64,000 nucleotides of DNA. Origin: Citrifermentans bemidjiense Bem (GTDB lineage Bacteria > Desulfobacterota > Desulfuromonadia > Geobacterales > Geobacteraceae). The stretch's first letter is position 1, and each line of letters begins with the position of its first letter. The DNA lies in assembly GCF_000020725.1 (NCBI RefSeq), contig NC_011146.1:1735501-1799500 (forward strand). The letters are read 5' to 3'. This document shows, piece by piece, positions 24,839 to 35,793 of this stretch. A model generated the notes under the pieces. It ran no database searches and was not told where the DNA came from. It saw only the letters and a list, made by a program, of their open reading frames with translations. The position numbers and the translations under genes are program-made.

Positions 24839-25234
24839 AAGACCCCAATACCTTTTAAAAAGCAGACGATACTCAAGCAAGAAAGAGTGACGTCTACACC
24901 ATTAGCAACCACCGTACCAATTTTGAGTTTACAGCTGGTGTTCCGGTTAAAGGTAGGAATAACGCGTTGTTAGGAGGGGATCGATGCATGGCGGCCGTAG
25001 CGCACGATGGGCGCTTTCGCACAAACGCAAATTGAAATTAGAGGGGAGCTTCGCGATGTCTCGCCTTAGGTTTTGCCGGCAAAAGAGGAGGTCAGGCGGT
25101 AAAATGCCGCATTTCAGACGGGTTAGACACCTGGGACGGCGCGGAGAGGGGACATTTGCAGCCTTGCAACAGCGAGAAACGTCGTTTTTGCAATGCTGCA
25201 AATAGTTCCGCTGCCTTGCGGGGAAAGCTGCGGT
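24839..25234. other. Gene-free stretch with a 15-bp inverted repeat
   Basis: About 400 bases between the Cys-rich gene and the end of the sigma-54 regulator gene. The part near 24870-24980 is AT-rich and probably holds the promoter of the minus-strand membrane operon. A short plus-strand frame (ATG 25056 to the TAG at 25203-25205, 49 codons, very basic) has GGGGAG 8 bases upstream, but its end coincides with the inverted repeat and I do not call it a gene. Confidence 0.5.
25155..25202. repeat. 15-bp inverted repeat with 18-bp spacer
   Basis: TTTGCAGCCTTGCAA (25155-25169) and TTGCAATGCTGCAAA (25188-25202) match as inverted arms at 14 of 15 positions. The inner TTGCAA is itself a palindrome. 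No T-run follows on either strand, so it is more like a protein-binding site or structured RNA end than a classic terminator. It lies 33 bases beyond the stop codon of the sigma-54 regulator gene. Confidence 0.55.
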
Positions 25235-26620
25235 TTACAAGTTGTACTCTTCCTTCCTGATGCCGTACTTCTTGATCTTGCGGTAGATGGTCGCCATGTT
25301 GGTGCCGGCCTCTTTCGCTGCTGCCTCGACGTTCCCCTGGTTTTTGCGCAAAAGCCCCCGCAGGTACTCCGTCTCGAAGCGCATCAGTGCCTTGGCGTAT
25401 TCCCCTTCTTCGGCCGGCGCCTCGCCCCCCGTCTCCAGCGGGGCCACCTCGATGAACTGGGACAAGACCGGGAAGGTGATGTAGTCGTTGTTCTCCATAG
25501 CGAGGCACGCCTCCATCACGTTTCTAAGCTGCCGGATGTTGCCGGGCCAGGGAAACTCCGCCGCCGCCTCCAGCGCCTCGCGGTCGAGCCCCTTGATCTG
25601 GGTCCCGAACTTGGAGTTCTGAAGCGAGATGAAATGCGCCGCCAAAAGCGCTATGTCGTCCTTTCTCTCCCTTAGGGGGGGGAGGTGGATGTTGACCACG
25701 TTCAGGCGGTAATAGAGATCCTCGCGGAAATCACCCGCCTTGACCGCCTGCTTCATGTCGGAGTTGGTGGCGGAAAGGACCCGGACGTCCACCTTGGTGG
25801 GGGTGGGGTCCCCCAGCCGGTTGAACTCCTGTTCCTGCAGAAAGCGCAAAAGCGTCTTTTGCACCGTCATGGGGAGGTTTCCCACCTCGTCGAGAAAGAG
25901 GGTGCCGCCGTCGGCGGTCTCCAAAAGCCCGCGGCGGTTCTCCGCCGCCCCGGTGAAGGCCCCCTTGCGGTAGCCGAAGAGTTCGCTTTCCAAAAGGGAG
26001 GCGGGGAGGGCGCCGCAGTTGATGGCGACGAACTTCTTCTCCTTTCTGGGGGAGTTGTAGTGGATCGCCTGCGCTATCAGCTCCTTTCCGGTGCCGGATT
26101 CGCCGGTGATCAGCACCGAGGTATCGCGCACGGCGAGCTTCTCCACGCGCTCCAGGACCTCCTTGAGCGCGGTGGAGGCGCCGATGATGTTGCCGAAGTT
26201 GAACCTCCCCACAAGCTCCTCCCGGAGTTCGCGGTTCTCCTCCATGAGGCGGGTGTGCTGCAGGGCGTTCTTCACCCGGTACAGGAGCTCCTCGGGCTCG
26301 AAGGGCTTGGTGAGCATGTCGTAAGCTCCCTTCCTGAGCGCCTGTATCGACATCTCCACGGTGGCGTAGGCGGTGACCATGATGACCGGGAGTGCCGGGT
26401 CCTTCTGCTTTACCTTCTGCAAAAGCTCCAGCCCGTCCATCCCCGGCATCTTGATGTCGGTCACCAAGAGGTCCCATTGGCCCGCCTGGAAGCTTTCGGC
26501 CGCCTCGAAGCTCCTGGTGTGCGCGGTGACCGCATAGCCATTGTCGGAGAGGACCGCCTCCATCATGCGGCATAGCCCCTCCTCGTTGTCCACCACCATG
26601 ATCCTTTTCTTTCCTGTCAC
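25235..26620 (-). CDS. Sigma-54-dependent response regulator (NtrC family)
   Basis: About 461 residues: receiver with Asp55 (VTDIKMPGMDG), AAA+ domain (Walker [15 protein letters not shown] sigma-54 contact loop, GTLFLDEVGNLP), and a Fis-type helix-turn-helix (NVEAAAKEAGTNMATIYRKI). It would activate sigma-54 promoters on phosphorylation. The frame is open to 26659 but GTG 26620 has GGAGGG 7 bases upstream and gives the usual start just before the receiver. The double-Cache kinase gene lies 44 bases upstream on the same strand and is its partner. Targets are unknown; the nearby acetate symporter and membrane operon are candidates. Confidence 0.92.
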   Translation of the reverse strand: MTGKKRIMVVDNEEGLCRMMEAVLSDNGYAVTAHTRSFEAAESFQAGQWDLLVTDIKMPGMDGLELLQKVKQKDPALPVIMVTAYATVEMSIQALRKGAYDMLTKPFEPEELLYRVKNALQHTRLMEENRELREELVGRFNFGNIIGASTALKEVLERVEKLAVRDTSVLITGESGTGKELIAQAIHYNSPRKEKKFVAINCGALPASLLESELFGYRKGAFTGAAENRRGLLETADGGTLFLDEVGNLPMTVQKTLLRFLQEQEFNRLGDPTPTKVDVRVLSATNSDMKQAVKAGDFREDLYYRLNVVNIHLPPLRERKDDIALLAAHFISLQNSKFGTQIKGLDREALEAAAEFPWPGNIRQLRNVMEACLAMENNDYITFPVLSQFIEVAPLETGGEAPAEEGEYAKALMRFETEYLRGLLRKNQGNVEAAAKEAGTNMATIYRKIKKYGIRKEEYNL

Positions 26621-26664
26621 GCTTAGCCCTCCGTACCTCTCCCCGCAGCGGGGCGGCACTTATC

Positions 26665-28635
26665 TTAACAGTAGTCGTCCCGGTTGATCGGCAGCCGCAC
26701 CTCGACCGTGGTCCCGGCGCCGATCTCGCTCTCGATGCCGATCTTGCCGTGGTGCTGCTCGACGATCTGCCTGGTGATGGCAAGCCCGAGCCCTGTTCCC
26801 TTGACCTTGGTGGTGAAAAACGGCTCGAAGATCCGCTCCATGTGCTCGGCCGCGATTCCCGCGCCGTTGTCGGAGAACTTGAGGCTCACGCAGTTGTCTT
26901 CCCCGTTTTGGGTGCTGACCACGAGCTTTCCCCCCTTTTGCATGGCGGCGCCGGCGTTCAGGATCAGGTTGATCGCCACCTGGCGCAACTGGTCGCCGTC
27001 CACCATGATCTCCGGAAGCGAGGGGTCGAAGCTTTTTTCCACCGAGACGTGGTGCATGTCGGTGTGGTTCGCGGCGAAGTCCACGATCTGCTCCAAAAGC
27101 GCGTTCAGGTCGGTCGGCTCCAGCACCGGCTGCGGGGTGCGGGCGTAGGAGAGGAGGTCCTGCACGATCTTCTTGCAGCGCTTGCTCTCGCGCTTGATCT
27201 CGTGGATGAACCGGTAGTTGGGGTCGTCCGGGGAGAGCTTCTTCTCTATATACGCGGCGTACCCCAGTATCACCCCGAGCGGGTTGTTGATCTCATGGGC
27301 GACGCCCGAGGAGAGGACGCCTAAGGACGCCATCTTCCCCTGCTGGGCCAGGTTCGCCTCCAGCTCCTTGTTGTGCTTGATGATCTTGGTCATCCGGTTG
27401 AAGGCGGTGGCGAGTTCCCCCAATTCGTCCTGGGTCTCCACCTTCATGGTCTCGTCCAGGCGCCCCTGCTTCACCCTCCTGATCACCTCGATCATCCTGG
27501 AAATCGGCTCGGTCATCACCCTGGAGGCAAGAAGCACCAGGAACACGGCCATCACGCTTACCAGGATGGTGAGCACCACCATGCTCTCCATGATGCGCCC
27601 CTTGATCACGTTCGCCTCCTGGTAGAACTCCTCTTCGTAGGAGCCTACCGCGACGATCCAGTTCCAGGGCTGGAAGTACTCGTAGCGGACGATCTTCATC
27701 CTGGGGCCGCTGTCCCCCTTGTTCTTCCAGGGGTAGCGGATCCAGCCGGTTTTCCTCTCGCACATCTCCTTGATGAAATGCTGCCCGCTGAAATCGACCG
27801 CGTTCAGGAAGTTCTTTCCCTCCCCGGTCGGGTGGATCATGAAGTTACCCGAGGTATCCATGGCGAAGATGTAGCCGGTCTTGCCCACCTTCTTACCCTT
27901 GATCTTTTCCTTCAACTCCTGGAAGGAGCGGCGCTCGAAGGCCACGTCCTCGTAGGTCTCCTCCAGGTAACCCCCTGCCGCGATGATCCAGTCCCACTCC
28001 TTGAAGTAGCGGTAGGCCACCACCTTCTTCCTGAGCGACTTGTCGCCCAGTGCCGCGTTGCGCCAGGGGTAGACGATGTAGAGCACCTCGCCGGGCTTCG
28101 AGCGGCGGGCCTTCTCTATCATCTCGCGGATGAAGTAGCGCCCGGTCTCGTCCCGGCTGTCAAAGACGTTGACCCCTTCCTGCGCCACGTGGACCTTCAG
28201 CTCTCCGCGGCTGTTCATGGCGTAGATGTAGCCGGTCTTCCCCACGTTTACCTTGGCCAGGGCGTTACGCGCCTCGCGCTGCGCCGCCGCCATGTCCATG
28301 CGCCCTTTTTGCTGCAGGCTCTGCTGCGACTTCACCACGTTGAAGGCAAGCTCGCTCACCGTCCTCAACTCTTCGTGGAAGGTCTTCTCCTTGTCCTGCT
28401 TGTAGACCTGGAACTGTTGGTAGTGGGAGTTCAAAAGGTCGACGGTGAAGCCGGCCATGTGCTGCAGGTCGTCCTTGCTGGTCTGGGTGATCCCCAGATA
28501 GGCCTGCTTGGTGGAGATGTAGCCGATGACCCCGCCCACGAGGAAGATCGGTATGATCGCCAGCGGCAACACCAGCACCACCATCTTCCAGCGCAGTTTC
28601 AGTTTGTTTATGAAGGCGAAGAGGTACTTCTGCAC
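26665..28635 (-). CDS. Sensor histidine kinase with two tandem Cache_2-type repeats
   Basis: 656 residues. Helix at about 17-40, then an external domain with two clear repeats, GKTGYIYAMNSRGEL...YPWRN...WDWIIAAGGYLEE (132-227) and GKTGYIFAMDTSGNF...YPWKN...WNWIVAVGSYEEE (251-337). These are sCache_2-like units, which in other bacteria bind acetate, propionate and similar small acids. A second helix (351-372), HAMP (373-427), HisKA with His447 (GVAHEINNPLG) and ATPase domain (NLILNAGAAM, DNGAGIAAEHME, KGTGLGLAI) follow. It is encoded just before the sigma-54 regulator and transcribed away from the DUF2156 gene. Confidence 0.92.
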   Translation of the reverse strand: MQKYLFAFINKLKLRWKMVVLVLPLAIIPIFLVGGVIGYISTKQAYLGITQTSKDDLQHMAGFTVDLLNSHYQQFQVYKQDKEKTFHEELRTVSELAFNVVKSQQSLQQKGRMDMAAAQREARNALAKVNVGKTGYIYAMNSRGELKVHVAQEGVNVFDSRDETGRYFIREMIEKARRSKPGEVLYIVYPWRNAALGDKSLRKKVVAYRYFKEWDWIIAAGGYLEETYEDVAFERRSFQELKEKIKGKKVGKTGYIFAMDTSGNFMIHPTGEGKNFLNAVDFSGQHFIKEMCERKTGWIRYPWKNKGDSGPRMKIVRYEYFQPWNWIVAVGSYEEEFYQEANVIKGRIMESMVVLTILVSVMAVFLVLLASRVMTEPISRMIEVIRRVKQGRLDETMKVETQDELGELATAFNRMTKIIKHNKELEANLAQQGKMASLGVLSSGVAHEINNPLGVILGYAAYIEKKLSPDDPNYRFIHEIKRESKRCKKIVQDLLSYARTPQPVLEPTDLNALLEQIVDFAANHTDMHHVSVEKSFDPSLPEIMVDGDQLRQVAINLILNAGAAMQKGGKLVVSTQNGEDNCVSLKFSDNGAGIAAEHMERIFEPFFTTKVKGTGLGLAITRQIVEQHHGKIGIESEIGAGTTVEVRLPINRDDYC

Positions 28636-28815
28636 GGCTCCCCCGGCTGAATCGGTTTAGGCGTAGGCCCTGTCGCTGTGGCCGGATAGGTACTTTTCGG
28701 CCAGTGTAAAACAACGTTCGCAATACTATCGTATACGGCGCGGCAATTGCCAGCGTTTTTTCGCATTTTTGCAAATATGTCGGTATACTGTTGAAAATTT
28801 TTTTCCGGAGCCGCC

Positions 28816-29709
28816 ATGGAAATCCCGCAGTACCCCAACTCCAGGGGGATCAACGTCGACGACAAGTCGCAGCTGGACCCGCTTTTCGACGCGCTGCAGC
28901 CGCGGGTCTCCGAACTCACCTTCGCGAACCTCTATCTATTCAGGAAGGCGCACGACTACAGGCTTACCCGGTTGGGGGACGCGGTGCTGGCGCTTGGGCG
29001 CGGCTACGACGGCTCCCCCTATTTTCTTCCCCCCTTTGGCGGCGACATTGCCGCCGCGACCCGCAGGCTTCTCGATGAAGGACTCACCCTCTACGGCGCC
29101 GACGACGGTTTCCTCTCCCGCTATCTCCCAAACTTTGGGCTCGAAGTGGTCCCCGACCGCGACAATTTCGACTATCTGCATCTGAAACAGGAGATGGCGG
29201 AACTTAACGGCAAAAAGTACCACAAGAAAAAGAACCGGGTGAATTACTTCCAGCTGCGGCACCGCCACCAGGTGGAGCTCTTCAACGAGGGGCACCTGGA
29301 TGGGGCGCTGGAACTATTGGAGCAGTGGCGCCGGGTGCGCGCCGAATTCGGTGAGGAGTCGTCGCTCGCCCAGGAGGTGGAGGGGGCGACCGAGGCGCTG
29401 AGGCTTAGGGAAGCGCTCGGGTTGTCGGGGGTGGTGGTGCTGGTCGATGGGGCGGTGAGGGGGTTCGCGCTAGGCGAGCGGCTGAACCGGGAGACGGCTG
29501 TCTGCCATTTTGAGAAGGGGGACCTGTTCCTGGAGGGGCTGTACCAGTTGCTGGACCGAGAGTTCTCCCGGCTCCTCTTCCCCGAGTGCAGCTACCTGAA
29601 TCGGGAGCAGGACCTGGGGGAGCCCGCCTTGAGGCAGGCGAAGCTCTCCTACCACCCGGTGGAGCTGCTGGCGAAATACCGGGTCAGGCGCTCGCGCCAT
29701 CCGTTTTGA
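28816..29709 (+). CDS. DUF2156 protein (phosphatidylglycerol lysyltransferase C-terminal domain-like)
   Basis: 297 residues of the acyl-CoA N-acyltransferase (GNAT) fold found at the end of MprF, here alone and without membrane helices. Typical stretches are LTFANLYLFRKAHDYRL, KKYHKKKNRVNYF (the K-x-R-N loop) and GFALGERLNRETAVCHFEKG. The family moves an aminoacyl or acyl group from tRNA or CoA; the acceptor is unknown. GGAG lies 6-8 bases before the ATG, and a TATACT -10-like box is at 28784-28789 without a clear -35. The 3' end overlaps the convergent mnmH gene by 26 bases. Confidence 0.88.
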   Translation: MEIPQYPNSRGINVDDKSQLDPLFDALQPRVSELTFANLYLFRKAHDYRLTRLGDAVLALGRGYDGSPYFLPPFGGDIAAATRRLLDEGLTLYGADDGFLSRYLPNFGLEVVPDRDNFDYLHLKQEMAELNGKKYHKKKNRVNYFQLRHRHQVELFNEGHLDGALELLEQWRRVRAEFGEESSLAQEVEGATEALRLREALGLSGVVVLVDGAVRGFALGERLNRETAVCHFEKGDLFLEGLYQLLDREFSRLLFPECSYLNREQDLGEPALRQAKLSYHPVELLAKYRVRRSRHPF

Positions 29710-30724
29710 AACGCAGGGATAGATAGCGCTCCAGCTCGACGGCCGCCTGGTCGAAATCCTCCATGCCAAGCTCCGTGTCCGCCTCCCAGCTGCGGTTTTT
29801 GTAGTAGACCTTGTCGTAGTAGTCGTTCACAAGTCCCGCCATGAAGGGCTCCAGCTCCCATTTCTCCAGGTTTTCCGCCAGCTCCTCGCACCTTTTCCCG
29901 CCCAGTTTCTTCCGGATCCTCTGCAGCGCTACCGCCATCTCTTCCTTGTAGCCGGGAAGACCGTACTCGTCGATGAGCCGCTGCACCCGGGTCTTGAGCT
30001 GCGCGTGGCACCAGACCCTGATGCCGGCCGCCATCTTCTGGTAGAAGTCCCCGGGAAGCGACACCCGCCCGATGCGCTCGCTCTCCCCTTCCAGGATGAG
30101 TGGGCGCCCCGCCGGGGCCTTCCTGATCTCGTCCCACAAAAGGGTCTCGAAGCGCTTCTGGGTGAGGGTCTGGTTCAATCCCAGCTGGCCGAAGGCGGAA
30201 CCGCGGTGGCAGGCGAGCCCCTCCAGATCGAGCACCGAGTTGCCGCGCTCTTTCAGGCGCTGCAAAAGCGTGGTCTTGCCGATGCCGGTCATGCCGTGCA
30301 AGACGACGAGCGGCGCCTTGGGGGTGAAGGGGGTGAAGTACTCGCTCACCTCGTGGCGGAAGCTCTTGTACCCTCCTTGCAGCTGCACCGCCTTGAAGCC
30401 GGCGAGATCCAGGATGACGGTGACCGTCTTGCTCCTGAGCCCTCCCCGCCAGCAGTAGACGAGGATCGGCCTTCCCGCCGCGGCTGTCGCTATCTCCTCC
30501 ACCATTTGCGGGAAGCGGTGCGCGGTGAGCTCGAGCCCCCTTCTCCTTGCGGCATGCGGGCCGGTCTCTTTATGCAGGATGCCGATCTCCACCCGCTCTT
30601 CGTTGGTGAGAAGCGGGACGTTGATGGCGCCGGGGAGGTGATCCTCCTCGTATTCCAGGGGGGTGCGTACGTCGACTACGAGATGGGTGTCGATGAGTTC
30701 TTCGTTAAATGGTACTGTTTCCAA
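29684..30724 (-). CDS. mnmH: tRNA 2-selenouridine synthase (MnmH/SelU)
   Basis: 346 residues, usual length. An N-terminal rhodanese domain (VDVRTPLEYEEDHLPGAINV) carries the catalytic Cys in VYCWRGGLRS, and a P-loop domain follows (LHGMTGIGKTTLLQRL). It converts 2-thiouridine to 2-selenouridine in the wobble base of Lys, Glu and Gln tRNAs using selenophosphate, first adding a geranyl group. Its presence implies the cell makes selenophosphate, in line with selenoprotein use in Geobacteraceae. It stands alone, convergent with the DUF2156 gene. Confidence 0.93.
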   Translation of the reverse strand: METVPFNEELIDTHLVVDVRTPLEYEEDHLPGAINVPLLTNEERVEIGILHKETGPHAARRRGLELTAHRFPQMVEEIATAAAGRPILVYCWRGGLRSKTVTVILDLAGFKAVQLQGGYKSFRHEVSEYFTPFTPKAPLVVLHGMTGIGKTTLLQRLKERGNSVLDLEGLACHRGSAFGQLGLNQTLTQKRFETLLWDEIRKAPAGRPLILEGESERIGRVSLPGDFYQKMAAGIRVWCHAQLKTRVQRLIDEYGLPGYKEEMAVALQRIRKKLGGKRCEELAENLEKWELEPFMAGLVNDYYDKVYYKNRSWEADTELGMEDFDQAAVELERYLSLRFKTDGASA

Positions 30725-31028
30725 GTTGCAGGGCTCCTTTTTGGCGGGCTCATTATAAAGAGAGCCCCAGCGGAATGCAAGGAGGAGCTTTTGGGAAGGG
30801 AAAGGGAACCGGCACCGGCGGCACAGGCGCGGCCCCCGGGCTCTCCTACCACCGGAGGGGGGAGGTTGGGAGGGGGGATGAGAGGCTTGCGGCGCCGCGA
30901 AGGGGGGTGAATGAAACAGTGCTGTTAGGTGCCCGCCGCTGAAGCCTTTTCAGTTGAGGCTTTCTCACTTTTATGGTAGCGTACCTTGTTTTTTCATCAC
31001 TGTTTCTACGGCCAAGGAGAATCGATAG
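30725..31028. other. Intergenic stretch between mnmH and secA
   Basis: About 300 bases between divergent genes. The half next to mnmH is GC-rich with low-complexity GGCACCGGCGGCACAGG-like sequence and a run of G; the half next to secA (30950-31028) is more AT-rich and probably holds the secA promoter (TTGAGG near 30953, no convincing -10). No open frame or hairpin with a T tract was seen. Confidence 0.5.
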
Positions 31029-33905
<2,877 letters not shown>

Positions 33906-33918
33906 TGAAAACAGAGAT

Positions 33919-34058
33919 GAAGCAGATTGAGAGGTGAAGCAGATTGAGAATAAACAGATTGAGATTGAGAAAAACCGTAAACAAGATGGTGATTTTTCGA
34001 CAAAATCTGGGATGTTCTTAAGCTTTACCTTTATCTTTATCTCTATCTTTATCTGCCT
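33919..34058. repeat. Low-complexity repeats between secA and argJ
   Basis: GAAGCAGATTGAGA occurs at 33919-33932 and 33936-33949, then ACAGATTGAGATTGAGA at 33954-33970. Near the other end a pyrimidine-rich run CTTTATCT/CTCTATCT repeats (34024-34056) and ends TTATCTGCC, which can pair loosely with the GCAGATTGAGA units. The whole forms an imperfect purine/pyrimidine inverted repeat of about 140 bases that may fold after secA. Confidence 0.6.
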
Positions 34059-34070
34059 TTAGGAGTTCGC

Positions 34071-35246
34071 ATGAAAGGTTTTCGCTTTTCCGCCGTTGAG
34101 GCGGCCATCAAGAAGCCAGGTCGCCTCGATCTGGCGCTTATATTCTCCGACCTGCCGGCCAAGGTCGCCGCGGTCTACACCACCAATAAGGTCCAGGCGG
34201 CTCCGGTCATAATTTCGCGCGAGCGCTCCGAAAACGGCTCCTGCCGCGCTCTTTTGGTCAACTCCGGCAACGCCAACGCCTGCACCGGCGAACAGGGGAT
34301 GCTGGACGCGCTGGAATGCGGACGCAAAACGGCGGAGGCCCTCGGGCTTCCGGACGAGGAGTTGCTGATCGCCTCGACCGGGGTCATCGGGCAGCAGCTC
34401 CCCATGGACCGTTTCCGCAAGGGAATCCAGCCCCTGGTCGATCAACTCGACCACGGCACCCTGGAGGACGTGGCGACCGCCATCATGACCACCGACACCT
34501 TCGCGAAGATCGAGCGGCGCGAGGGGGAGGCGGGTGGAACGCCATACAGCATCTGGGGCATAGCCAAGGGTGCCGGGATGATCCAGCCCAACATGGCCAC
34601 CATGCTCTCATTCCTGGTGACCGACGCTGCCGTGGACGGCGCTTTCTTGAAGAGCGCCTTCGCCGAGGCGGTGGACGGCTCTTATAACGCCATCACGGTG
34701 GACGGCGATACCTCCACCAACGACACGGCGCTCGTCATCGCCAACGGCGCGGCGGCAAACCCGGTGATCAAGGGGGGGACCCCGGAAGGGGACGCCTTCC
34801 GCGCCCTTTTGCACGACCTCCTCTTGTCGCTTGCCAAGCTGATCGTGAAAGACGGCGAGGGTGCCACCAAGTTCGTCGAGATCAGGGTCAAGGGGGCGGC
34901 CACCAACGCCGACGCGAAGACCGCCGCACTCGCCGTCGCCAACTCCCTGCTGGTGAAGACCGCCTTTTTCGGCCAGGACGCCAACTGGGGGAGGATCATC
35001 GCCGCGGTCGGCTACTCCGGCGCCAGCGTGGAGCAGCAGCAGGTGGAGATCCGCTTCGACGACGTGGTGATGGCTTCCGGCGGGATCTTCGCCGGCGGCG
35101 ACGCCGAGGCGGCCGGCACCCGCGTGCTGCAGCAAAAGGAGTTCAAGGTCACCATCGACCTGAAGCTGGGAAGCGGGGAAGCCGCGGTCTACACCAGCGA
35201 TCTCTCCTACGACTACGTGCGCATCAACGCCGATTACAGGACCTAG
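34071..35246 (+). CDS. argJ: Bifunctional glutamate N-acetyltransferase / amino-acid acetyltransferase (ArgJ)
   Basis: 391 residues, normal length. ArgJ recycles the acetyl group of N-acetylornithine onto glutamate in cyclic arginine synthesis and may also acetylate glutamate from acetyl-CoA. The autocleavage site with the nucleophilic Thr is in QPNMATMLSFLVTDAAV, and VNSGNANACTG, STGVIG, NAITVDGDTSTNDT and the C-terminal DLSYDYVRINADYRT are diagnostic. AGGAG is 7 bases before the ATG. It is probably made as one chain and cut into two subunits. Confidence 0.97.
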   Translation: MKGFRFSAVEAAIKKPGRLDLALIFSDLPAKVAAVYTTNKVQAAPVIISRERSENGSCRALLVNSGNANACTGEQGMLDALECGRKTAEALGLPDEELLIASTGVIGQQLPMDRFRKGIQPLVDQLDHGTLEDVATAIMTTDTFAKIERREGEAGGTPYSIWGIAKGAGMIQPNMATMLSFLVTDAAVDGAFLKSAFAEAVDGSYNAITVDGDTSTNDTALVIANGAAANPVIKGGTPEGDAFRALLHDLLLSLAKLIVKDGEGATKFVEIRVKGAATNADAKTAALAVANSLLVKTAFFGQDANWGRIIAAVGYSGASVEQQQVEIRFDDVVMASGGIFAGGDAEAAGTRVLQQKEFKVTIDLKLGSGEAAVYTSDLSYDYVRINADYRT

Positions 35247-35329
35247 AGGCTGAAAAAATCCCCCTTTGGGGGTACCGGCACCGATCGCAACTGCCGGCAT
35301 TTAATTCGGGAATCGCTGCTGGAGGCACC

Positions 35330-35737
35330 ATGAATCGCACCACGCTTTTCACCACAGTCGCCGCTATCCTTTTTATCCTTCTCGCAGGCTTCAGCCAGTC
35401 GCACGCCGCCGACCTGAAGATCACCGAGATGGCGGTAACCACCAAGATCGTCAAGGGAAACCCCATCGACTCGGTGCGGCGCATCTCTTCCGCTTCGGTG
35501 AAAGCGCTCTATTGCTTCACCCGCTTTTCGGCCCCCGAGGACACCGACACCACGATCAAGCAGCTCTGGTACCTGAACGACGAGGTGGTCGCCGAGTACG
35601 AGCTCCCGGTGAAAGGGGCGCACTGGCGCACCTACAGCCGCAAGGTGGTGGAGAAGGGGCTTTCGGGGGAGTGGCGCTGCGACGCGGTTGACGGCGAGGG
35701 AAAGGTGCTGAAATCGGTCAACTTCAGGATGAACTAG
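35330..35737 (+). CDS. Exported DUF2914 protein
   Basis: 135 residues with a signal peptide (TVAAILFILLAGFSQSHAAD, cut after HAA or SHA). The mature part has the DUF2914 pattern: KALYCFTRFSAPEDTDTTIK, LWYLNDEVVAEYELPV and SGEWRCDAVDGEGKVL, a small beta-rich periplasmic domain with two Cys that could form a disulfide. Function unknown for the family. GGAGG stands 5-9 bases before the ATG. It lies between argJ and a serine hydrolase gene with no clear shared pathway. Confidence 0.85.
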   Translation: MNRTTLFTTVAAILFILLAGFSQSHAADLKITEMAVTTKIVKGNPIDSVRRISSASVKALYCFTRFSAPEDTDTTIKQLWYLNDEVVAEYELPVKGAHWRTYSRKVVEKGLSGEWRCDAVDGEGKVLKSVNFRMN

Positions 35738-35793
35738 CCCCCCGCGGGAGCTATCGCGTAATCAGAGCCTTCAACCCCGTTTCTCGGCGAGCC

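Noticed and set aside
24984-25205. 73-codon plus-strand frame (or 49 codons from ATG 25056)
   Set aside because: Very basic translation, and its end is formed by the 15-bp inverted repeat. The GGGGAG before ATG 25056 is suggestive but not enough.
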